From positions 1 to 29,021 of the forward strand of contig MU633689.1 of assembly GCA_026770595.1 (NCBI GenBank): DNA of 29,021 nucleotides, written 5' to 3'. Below the pieces are notes generated by a model. That model was not told the origin of the DNA. It did no database searches and was given only the letters and a program-made list of their open reading frames with translations. The position numbers and the translations under genes are program-made. Below, in pieces: positions 1-7,819 of this stretch. This DNA comes from Ochromonadaceae sp. CCMP2298. Its lineage: Eukaryota > Sar > Synurophyceae > Ochromonadales > Ochromonadaceae. Position 1 is the stretch's first letter, and every line of letters begins with the position of its first letter.

Positions 1-95
1 ATGGATGGATGGATGGATGGATGGATGGATGGATGGATGGATGGATGGATGGATGGATGGATGGATGGATGGATGGATGGATGGATGGATGGATG
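1..95. repeat. (ATGG)n tetranucleotide microsatellite
   Basis: An uninterrupted run of the 4-base unit ATGG fills the window start and probably continues upstream. It abuts the foldback element that begins at 96, so the outer left arm expected for that element is missing or replaced here. Confidence 0.98.
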
Positions 96-326
96 AAAGG
101 GTTAATAAATCACACATAAAAGCGCCTAAATGAGAGAAATTTTGATACAAAAAGTCCTCAACCAGAATTCGAAGTCGAATCGAGAACAATTCGAAGCAAA
201 TTCTCGTCGCGAAGACCGAATTTTGTGCAAAATATCTCTCATTTAGGCGCTTTTGGCACGCAAAAAAAAACAATAACCCTTTACCTCTGGCCGAAACTTT
301 TTTGTCTACCGCTCAGATCTGAGCGG
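96..326. mobile_element. Foldback/MITE-like element, copy 1
   Basis: Nested inverted repeats with no coding capacity. AAAGGGTTA at 96-104 is complemented by TAACCCTTT at 274-282. Inside these, the arm at 118-144 (starting AAAAGCGCCTAAATGAGAGA) pairs with 228-254 in 26 of 27 positions. The core 118-250 is nearly identical to 13840-13972, so this is a dispersed repeat and not a chance hairpin. The right arm continues past 282 (CCTCTGG, CCGAAAC, a T-run) and this extension matches, inverted, the left arm of copy 2. The left extension is lost against the microsatellite. A perfect 18-base palindrome at 309-326 lies at the possible right end. No target-site duplication can be defined. Superfamily unknown. 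Confidence 0.8.
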
Positions 327-902
327 TTTGCCGATGAAAATGGTTTGCCTTCTTAGACTCTATTTCACTCATTACCTCCACAAGCCGACGCAGACGAGCT
401 TAAAACAAATGGCCGGGATTCCAATCGCTGCTGGCTTCGCTGGCGACTCCTTTCGCTCGATCGTTCAGGAGGGGCCATTCGACTATTTGATCTGCCTCTA
501 TCCGCAGACTTTGCGCCGACGACATTGTGTTGCCTGATCAGGCTTTGTGTACACTAAATTGGTCCCAAAATAAAGGGAGCGACTTCTGAAAACAATTACC
601 TCACCCCCAGTAATATTGTTCCTCTCGACAAGGGTATTCTTTCCCGGTCCGGCAAAAGTTTTGCCGGAAAAAAGAAAAAACCTGCCGAAAGGGTACAATT
701 TCGCCTATCCCAACATTTTTGAGTCCGAAAGGGGGATGATGTCGTTCTTGCTCATAAGTTAGTCCTACAGCTCTTGTTCGATCCAGCTGGGGAAATCGCC
801 CACTAGCTCCTAGTCCAGCGAGCTCTGCAATGGCCTAGCCGTCACAGAGCGATCACTTTGCTGCAACATCACACGGGTTTCTCTTTAAAACCATACAGGA
901 CC
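327..902. other. Gene-free stretch upstream of the first gene
   Basis: I recognise no gene here. Open frames are short and match nothing I know. There is a small perfect hairpin at 649-667 (CCGGCAAAA, one spacer base, then the complement). The 3' part must hold the promoter and 5' UTR of the gene starting at 903, but no TATA-like or initiator motif is convincing. Confidence 0.6.
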
Positions 903-3900
903 ATGGATAGAGCCCATGCAGTAAACGATCTTACGGGCGACGACGTGCTAGAGCCGCCGGCGGAGATCCTTGCGTTGCGGGAAATCCTGTGTGATATGGG
1001 CAGCGCGACCTACCGGGTGGAGGATTTCCTGCACTACCTCACAGCCTGCAGGTAGACACCGTCGCATCGCAGACCCAAGTTCAAAGTGATTAACCCCTTT
1101 CCCATATTTGCAGGCGAGGAAACGACGAGAAGGCCAAGCTGCTGAAGGGTGCGCGCAACGATGTAGCGCAGCGCGAGATAGCCGGAGGAGATCTGTACGT
1201 GCGCCCACCTCTGAGTTTTCCTATATCCTGTGTATGTTACTTACTTGTCTACTGCCCCCCTACTGCCCCTTCTACCCCTATTGCCCCTCTACTACCCCCC
1301 TACCGCCCCTGTACTGCCCTTTCCGCCCCCCTACTACCCCCACTGCCCTACCCCTCTTCTGCTACTACCCCCACTGCCCCCGTATCTGCTCTCTTCGCAA
1401 CGCCCTCAGGATTCACGATGAGCTGCCGGAGCTTTTTGTGCAGCTATCCGAGGTACGACTCACCTACTCGCTTTGCGCATCTGTGTGCTCTAAACACCCG
1501 CACGCACTTGTCTACACGACCTCAGCTGCACTCCTACATTCCTTAACCCCTCCACCTCTACCCTCCTACCCTCCTACCTCCCTCCTACCCTCCTACACTT
1601 CCGCTCGCACAGGACATAAACGGCTCGCAGGCGGCCACCGAGCAGCTGATGAAAAAGATGCAGCAGGAGCGACACGTCCTGCAGGATGCCATCAGGATCG
1701 CCAAGGAGGCCGAGAACCGCTTTCTTGTCTACCTGGAGTCCTCCTGCGACGCGCGGCTGCACGAGCAGGTACGCTGTACCCTGTATGCTGTACCCGATTG
1801 GGCCGATTCGCCCTCGCCCCTCTGCACGCACTACATACACGCATTGTCTAATTCTTCCCACTACGCCCCCTCTCTCCTTCCCTATCCCTCCACCCTCCCA
1901 TCCCCCCCCCCTTAGGCGGCCAAGGGCTACGCCGCCGGCTCTAAGACCTGGACCAGGATCTCCTCCCTGCTGAATCCTGACGAGGGCAAGAAGAAAGGAG
2001 GCATGGACAGGTTCGTCACGCAGACGCAGACGAAGCAGACGAAGCAGACGGGCAAGCGAGGCAGGCAGGGCAGCGAGTTCGACGGCTTTATAGACAACGA
2101 GGAGGGGGAGGAGAGGGGGGGCAAGGACAGGTCGGGGGACGAGGAGTGGTCGGAGGGGAACGCGAAGGGTAACGCGAAGAAGAAGCCCAAGGGTAACAAG
2201 AACACTTCCGCGAAGCCTGACAAGACAGACAAGACTGACGAAAACGGATGGCTGGAAAGTCAAAAGCCCAAGAAGGGGAATAAGGCAAAAGGCACCGGGG
2301 GCACTGGCTTTGGGTATGAGGATGGGGACTACTTCCCCACTAGTTCAGCAGGTAACCCCAGCAAAAATAGGGCCTCTATGGACCAGAAGATGTCGCAATT
2401 AACCGCGCAGCAAGAGGCGAAGAAGCCATTCAGCGATGAGGAGGACGATGACCCTCCCCGCAACGTTCCCATCCGCAAAAAGGGCGAGCGCGGGGGCGAG
2501 CGCGGGGGCGAGCGCGGGGGCGAGCGTGGGAGCGAGCTTGGGGCGAAGATGAGACCTACCACCAACACCTACGCCAATGGCAACCATACCAATGCCAACA
2601 CCAATGGTACCAACTACACCAGAGGTGAGGGGGATCATGGGAACCCAGTGGATCTGGTGGACGACGCGGATTCCCCAGGGGCTGCGGGTGCGGCTGCAAG
2701 TGCCGGTGCAAGAGCGGCTGCTGCTGTGAGGGCGGGTGCTGCAGTAGAGCGGGATGGTAACAGAGGGAAGGGGCCTCTCACTGGGGGGTCGGTGAGAATG
2801 TTGAACAGCCCGTCAGAGTCTATGTCAGGTGCTAATGCTGGTGCGGGTGCTGGTGTCGCCGCCCTCACGAGCGGCGGCACCCCTGATGTGCACCCCCTCA
2901 GCAGGACTGATGGGGGCGGGAGTGGGATTAGCGTGAATGGGAATGGCGGGATACAGGGGCAGGGGGTGCAGGGGGTACAGGGTCAGGAGGGCGACAAGGG
3001 GCCATCCCATCATCCCCAATACGATAGCAGCAGAAGTAATTACAACAGCAGCAGCAGCAGAGGAAATAGTTTTAGCAATAGCGGCGGTGGTGGCGGTGGC
3101 GGTGGCGGTGCCTTGGGCGGCAGTGGCAGTGGCGGTGTCGACGTGCGCATACCAGTGATGACGGGGTTCGGGGGCGGCTTCTTTGGTGATTCGGCACACA
3201 TCTCTATCGCGGGTGAGGGTGTGGGTGGGATTGGGGGTGGGATTGGGGATGTGGGTGGGGCTGTAGGCATGGGTGTGGGCACAGGGACGCAAGACTCCCG
3301 CCAGGACACTGACCCCGGAGACGCAGAGAATGCAGAGGCAGGGGGGGCTGTGAGAGGGATAGCAGCGAGGGATGAGAACGCCCATCGGGAGTCAGAACCA
3401 CTGTCAGAACACCCCTTTGGTACTATGTTTTCGCAGTACGCGCACACAGATACTCCTGTGAAGAGTCCGGTTAGGAAGAGTCCGGCTGGGGACGTGCGCT
3501 CTGCAAGGGGGTCCGTCTCGTACGGCCTGGGGGCTGGAAGTGCCTTAGAGAGCATACCCGGCCCCTTTAGCCCTAGTGCCGCTCGGGGGCGGGAGCAGGA
3601 GCAGGGGCCGGGGCGGGAGCAGCGACAGGGGCGGGAGCAGGGACAGAGGCGGGAGCAGGGACAGGGGCGAGACCAGGGGCAGAGGCGGGATCAGGGGCAG
3701 GGACAGGAACCGGGGCGGGGGCCGGGGGGTCGATCAATCAGCCACAGCGTGCCCAGTCCCCTGAAACAGAGCACTATAGTTTCGATGGCAATAACGGGAG
3801 TTATGGAGAGAGACTCGAGGAGCAAAGGAGAGCAGGAGAGGGAGGAGAGGGAGCGGGAGCAAACGCGGAAGAAGGAGGGAGAGAAGGAGAAGGAGAGGGA

Positions 3901-4114
3901 GAAGGAGAGGGAGAAGGAGAGGGAGAAGGAGATGAAGAGGGAGAGGGAAAGGGAGAAGGAGAGGGAGGAGAAGGAGGAGAAGGAGAGAGAGAGAGCGAGG
4001 GAGAGGGACGAGAAGGAGAAGGAGAGGGAGAGAAAGGATAGTGGGAGAGGGGGGGAGAGTCGGGTACCACGACCCCGTCAAGGAAGCGAAGGCGGGGTGA
4101 TCGATCTGACTTAG
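903..4114 (+). CDS. Unrecognised protein, five exons, long low-complexity tail ending in a SUMO-interaction-like motif
   Basis: Inferred exons 903-1051, 1114-1194, 1410-1452, 1613-1768 and 1916-4114 join in frame to 875 residues. All four introns are GT-AG. The ATG at 903 sits in a strong context (ACCATGG). Residues 1-170 look ordered and helical, with segments such as LPELFVQLSEDING and LMKKMQQERHVLQDAIRIAK that suggest coiled coil; I do not recognise the family. From about residue 175 the protein is low complexity: Lys/Gly/Asp-rich, then Gly/Ala-rich, a poly-Gly run near 532, a Gly-Arg-Glu-Gln repeat around 700-735, and a long Glu-Arg-Lys stretch to about 855. The last five residues, VIDLT, resemble the SUMO-interaction motif known from PIAS proteins. 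Exon 5 is extremely purine-rich on the sense strand while introns 2-4 are pyrimidine-rich. Function unknown; the exon joins are inference from frame and splice sites. Confidence 0.7.
1195..1409 (+). repeat. Pyrimidine-rich tandem array inside intron 2 of the first gene
   Basis: Imperfect copies of a CCCCTACTGCC-like unit fill most of this 215-base intron. Introns 3 (1453-1612) and 4 (1769-1915) are also C/T-rich, with CCTACCCT repeats and a run of ten C before the TTAG acceptor. These arrays stay open in several frames and create spurious Pro-rich reading frames. Confidence 0.8.
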
Positions 4115-4383
4115 GCCATAGGATTGTCTAATTTCAAAATATGGTGTTTTCTCGTTAATCCTTTTATCCAGATTGATGAAACGCACGCATTGCGAAGCTC
4201 CTTGAGCTGTTGAGGGATGCGGAGTTGCTGAAGAGAAGTAGAGGAATCTTACGAGTAGGTGTATCTCCGCTCTGGTTATATATTGAAGCATCCCTCTCTG
4301 GTTCGATCGTTTGCAGAGAAAGTGCGAAGTTCCCTAATCTGTTGAAGGAGTACAGCTGGCTTTGACTTTTGACCGAGAGACAC

Positions 4384-5063
4384 ATGTGGGCGCTTGCAGC
4401 ACTCCTCCAGCTGTGCCTGTTCGCGGTCGCATTTTCAGTAACGGGGGAGATCGTCTCATGTCCTGGATGAAAGTTAAACCGTCTGCCTGAAGTCAAAGCG
4501 TTTCTAAAACAGGTGAGCCATGGAAACTCGCACACCATCCCACGCCGTCATTCCACTCCTAACCTCATTACCGACGATTGCTAGCCTGGCCATGCAGACG
4601 CGTACGTGGGATTGAGGCTAAAGTGGATAGCAGGGCGGTCACCGGAGCTTACCATCAAGGCAGATAACGGGACAGTTACGGATAAGATCGATTTGACATC
4701 GGTACATGCCACCTCTCGCCCCACTACCATCAGCACCTATGCTCCATCAGTACCATCATCAGTCCACTCTATGTCATTGACGCTACTTCGCCACTCACAC
4801 ACTGCACACTCCATAATCCCCATATCGCCATAAAACCATAACACACATAATCATACAACCATATTACCATAACCCTTCACCTTTAACACACGACATAAAA
4901 TTTATCACCTCCACAGTACTCCACCGACGGGCTTCACGAGCTCATGCTGAGCAAAGGGCTCGAGAGAAAGGCACAGGGGGCCAAGGGCCCAGCGCTGAGC
5001 GCGGTTGCTGGGGCAGGGAAGGTGGGGAAGGCGGGAAAGGGGGGGAAGCTGCGGGTGCGATAG
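4384..5063 (+). CDS. SELENOM-like: SelM/Sep15-family selenoprotein (in-frame TGA read as selenocysteine)
   Basis: Exons 4384-4512, 4585-4701 and 4917-5063 join in phase 0 with GT-AG introns to 130 residues, if TGA at 4468-4470 is read as selenocysteine (residue 29). Residues 1-18 form a signal peptide (MWALAALLQLCLFAVAFS). Then comes CPGUKLNRLPEVKAF, where the CxxU redox motif and the LNRLxEVKAF stretch match the thioredoxin-like SelM/Sep15 domain. Exon 2 continues with GLRLKWIAGRSPELTI, like the family's 'K-G-x-x-P-x-L' strand. Exon 3 begins with YSTDGLHELMLSKGL, like the final helix of Sep15. CxxU spacing and the lack of a Cys-rich N-terminal domain favour SelM over Sep15. The known family are ER thiol-disulfide oxidoreductases. 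The basic Gly/Lys tail ends in LRVR with no KDEL-type signal. A SECIS-like hairpin follows at 5130-5193. Family call is strong; orthology to SelM versus Sep15 is less certain. Confidence 0.88.
4468..4470 (+). other. Probable selenocysteine codon (TGA)
   Basis: TGA sits exactly at the U position of the CxxU motif. The frame stays open for 14 codons beyond it to a good GTGAGC donor, and those codons encode family-specific residues. A stop here would leave only a 28-residue signal-peptide fragment. Confidence 0.88.
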
Positions 5064-5129
5064 CCAATAGATAGCGGTAGGGGGCTTACAAAGAGTATGT
5101 GTTGCTGGTAAGGCTAGACGCAGTATGGG

Positions 5130-5193
5130 GTGTTGTTGGGATGATGTCGAGGCTGTGACAGCTAGTCAGCGCACTCGACTGATGTAATAATAC
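5130..5193 (+). promoter_or_regulatory. Candidate SECIS element in the 3' UTR of the selenoprotein gene
   Basis: About 67 bases after the stop codon the RNA can fold as a SECIS. Helix I pairs GUGUUGUUG (5130-5138) with UAAUAAUAC (5185-5193) using Watson-Crick and G-U pairs. An internal loop carries GGA on the 5' side. UGAU (5142-5145) faces UGAU (5180-5183), giving the U-U, G-A, A-G quartet of the core. Helix II pairs GUCGAG (5146-5151) with CUCGAC (5174-5179) perfectly and extends with GCUG/CAGC around a three-base bulge. The apical part (5156-5166) has no AA at the expected place, which is atypical; some SECIS have other bases there. Drawn by eye, not energy-calculated. Confidence 0.72.
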
Positions 5194-5833
5194 CTCACTC
5201 GGCTTTGGTTAATTAAAATTTTGAAACTATGAAACGAGGTGATTTGAGATTAATGTCGGCTCTGTATTCAATTCGACTTAGAAATCCTATCAGACAATCC
5301 TCCTCATCTCTGACAGCACGGTCCAAAAGAAGCGGAAGTAAGACCTGGTCTGCATCACAGCCGTGCAGCTCTGTACTATTCTCGTTGGGGAATAACGTAT
5401 TATTGTTGAAAATACCGTATTTTTGTTGTTGATGAAACTGCTGGCAGTTTGAGAGGAGAGCAACAAGCTTTCTTTCTGCGCCAGAGATGATCGGGAAGTG
5501 TTCGAGAGGTAGGAGTCTTGTTCGGCTTCCCAGTTACTATCGCTGCTCCGAGGGAGGTTCTTCGGACCCAGGCATTGCGAGGGTAGGGTGAGACGCGAGA
5601 CGCTCTGGGGGCGAGCTACTCACCACCGCGGGCATCGTTCGAGCCTGCGACCCCTAGGACCGCTCGAAACCGCTTATGCGAACACTCGTGACTGATAGAG
5701 TGCTAGCTTCGTAGCAGAGTTCAGCTCAGAAGCTTACAGCCTTGGAGGTATTTAGGCTCAGAGGTTCAGAGTCCAGAGGTTTAGAGGTTCAGAGGCTCAG
5801 AGGTCGATATACAGCGTACAGAGATAGCGAGAG
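5194..5833. other. Gene-free stretch between the selenoprotein and tetraspanin genes
   Basis: The first part is the likely selenoprotein 3' end, with an AT-rich patch around 5210-5222 that may mark polyadenylation. I see no gene. A short imperfect array of TCAGAGG-like units lies at about 5753-5804, just before the tetraspanin start, and is probably in that gene's 5' UTR or promoter. Confidence 0.6.
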
Positions 5834-6994
5834 ATGTGCTCCAGCGCCTCAATCCGCATGCAGGTGATGGTCTTCAGCTGGTTCAAGCTGGGCTGCGCCC
5901 TGTACATCTTCTTAACAGGCATCTACTTCTCCTCCTCCGGGGACCTGCTCAGAGCCTTCGGGCTGGAGTTCGTCTCCTACGGCCTGAGCCTCATCTTCCT
6001 CGGGCTGCTCTCCGCCGGCGTGATCATCCCGCACAAGTACGCGATCAACCGGCACAACCGCTTCCTGCTCGCCTTCATATTCGTCATGGACACTATCGTA
6101 TTCGCCGAGTTGATCAACTACGGCGTGATCGTGGGCACCTATCTGGATCCCCTGTTCCCCAAAGAGCTGCAGACGGACTGCCTGCTGAACTCCCCGGAGA
6201 TCTACACCGTCGACGAGTGCACGCCCTTCTACAACGCAGACCGCACCGCGGGCATGCGGCTACTGTGGGAGTCCTACTTCTCTGATAAGGAGAACAAGGT
6301 GTCCTTCCAGGTGCTGACTACCATCGAGGCAGACAGCTGCTGCGGCTTCTTCCAGCCGTACCGCTGCATCGAGAACACCGACTCCTTCCCCACCACACGT
6401 CTGACGGACGACATAGACTCAGCACTGCTCGCCCAGCGCGTGACCTGCGGGGCCTACGATGACTACTACCCCGCGCAGAGCAACTGCATCGACTACGAAG
6501 ACTTCAACGCAGACCCGCCCATCGTGGGCGGCTGCTACTACGACCTGGGCGTGGGCTTCTGCCTCGACGTGCCCATCCGCACAGGCTCCCTGGGCTGCGC
6601 CTCGGCCGTGGAGGACTACGCCGTGGCGCTTATATCCATCCACTCGACGATGCTGATCGTGGCCTCCATATTCAGCCTGCTGTTCATGCTCTACAGCTGC
6701 TGCATGTGGTGGAAGCGCAAGGACGACGACGTGTTCCCCGAGTTCACCACGGACGTGCAGGTGAAGTACCAGTACAAGCATGTAAAGGACCAGTTCCAAG
6801 TGCAGCCCAAGAAAAATCTGCTCGTTAAGGAGGGTTTTGTGGCTGGGCCCGATTCGGGGGGAATGGAGGGGGGGGAGCAGGAGGAGGGGGGGCAGGGGGG
6901 GGGGGGGGAGGGGGGCGGAGGGGACGAGGAGAAGCTCGACGAGGACGAGGAGGCGGGGATGGAGTTGCGGCAAAAGGTCAAAGCTGATGACTAG
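5834..6994 (+). CDS. Tetraspanin-like four-pass membrane protein
   Basis: Intronless, 386 residues. Four hydrophobic segments are visible at about 11-32, 46-65, 77-100 and 261-285. Short loops join TM1-TM3, and a large loop of about 160 residues separates TM3 from TM4. That loop holds the tetraspanin signature Cys-Cys-Gly at 169-171 (SCCGFF) and further cysteines, ending with GC at 254-255 just before TM4, as in tetraspanin large extracellular loops. The loop is longer than the usual 80-120 residues. The cytoplasmic tail is Gly/Glu-rich (about 340-375) and is encoded by G-runs at 6880-6925. Tetraspanins organise membrane microdomains; no specific role or location can be read here. ATG 5834 is the first in frame before TM1. 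Confidence 0.75.
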   Translation: MCSSASIRMQVMVFSWFKLGCALYIFLTGIYFSSSGDLLRAFGLEFVSYGLSLIFLGLLSAGVIIPHKYAINRHNRFLLAFIFVMDTIVFAELINYGVIVGTYLDPLFPKELQTDCLLNSPEIYTVDECTPFYNADRTAGMRLLWESYFSDKENKVSFQVLTTIEADSCCGFFQPYRCIENTDSFPTTRLTDDIDSALLAQRVTCGAYDDYYPAQSNCIDYEDFNADPPIVGGCYYDLGVGFCLDVPIRTGSLGCASAVEDYAVALISIHSTMLIVASIFSLLFMLYSCCMWWKRKDDDVFPEFTTDVQVKYQYKHVKDQFQVQPKKNLLVKEGFVAGPDSGGMEGGEQEEGGQGGGGEGGGGDEEKLDEDEEAGMELRQKVKADD

Positions 6995-7193
6995 GGCAAG
7001 GCAGTGACGAGAGATGAGCATGCAGATGCAGAGACATGCCAGTGAAGACGCATATATGCGTACACGGGCGGGGGCAGTGGCTGGAGCAGGAAGCCGACTG
7101 TCGAATAGGTGGAGATTATGAATACATTGTAGAATTTGTAAATTAAAGTTATTAAGTTTTGCTGTAAGACCTCGCGTAATTCAGCGTACTAAT

Positions 7194-7563
7194 CTACCCG
7201 GTCGCCGTACCGAAAAAGGGCAAATTTGCTAATTAATTTTGTTGGCCTTGAGGCGAACTGCACGAGACACGAGACGCGATACTTCAGCACAGCGCCCCTC
7301 CGCTTCCTGTGCACGTTTCCTGTCCAGAGAGTGGGCCGTGTTCTTATGTCGTGCCCCCCACGGCCTCTCCTTTTTTCTTTGTTATTATACCGGTAGCTGT
7401 GTAAATTTTAAAATACTTTAGGAGGGAATAAAATGAGGTAAAAGAGGCAAACTTTAAGAACAGAACTTTAGAAACTTTAGAACGAATTAATTAGCAAATT
7501 TGCCCTTTTTCGGTACGGCTACCCGGTCACCGTACCGAAAAAGGGCAAATTTGCTAATTAATT
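7194..7563. mobile_element. Inverted-repeat element with 34-bp perfect termini plus an adjoining third arm
   Basis: A 34-base arm at 7205-7238 (CCGTACCG ... AATTAATT) is perfectly inverted at 7485-7518, enclosing about 246 bases with no gene. A third copy in the original orientation lies at 7530-7563, so 7485-7563 alone is a near-perfect palindrome with an 11-base spacer (CTACCCGGTCA). The spacer is part of a 45-base direct repeat, 7194-7238 and 7519-7563, differing at one base (G/A). The interior has no coding capacity. It looks like a MITE-type insertion with a duplicated end, or a nested insertion. Between the tetraspanin 3' end and the CEP78-like gene. Confidence 0.75.
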
Positions 7564-7819
7564 CGGCGGCCGCCAATGGGATCAGAACTTGCAGAAGAGA
7601 CTTGAAAGTTATCTTATGCTCTCCCATTGCAAAAAGCAACGCCTGCATAGCTGTAAGTGCACCCCTCGTGGCTCCATCATGTGCGTCATCGTTACATAGT
7701 CCTGCGCTCAAGACATCGTTGCGGCTCGCGACCGGAAGAACTTCAAATCCTCGGGCCACCTCGCATCCCCCACTCCTTCTTTCGAACACCCATACACACA
7801 GCCCATACACACAGTCACG

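Noticed and set aside
1108-1851. 247-residue plus-strand open frame
   Set aside because: It reads through pyrimidine-rich introns 2-4 in a frame other than the spliced one; the Pro/Leu/Tyr-rich composition comes from intron repeats.
4468-4470. TGA as a real stop making the SelM-like locus a pseudogene
   Set aside because: All other exons are intact with good splice sites, the TGA is exactly at the Sec position and a SECIS-like stem follows the final TAG.
4164-4538. 124-residue minus-strand open frame over the selenoprotein exon 1
   Set aside because: It lies antisense to the exon that carries the conserved SelM/Sep15 motif, has no recognisable domain and crosses that gene's splice donor.
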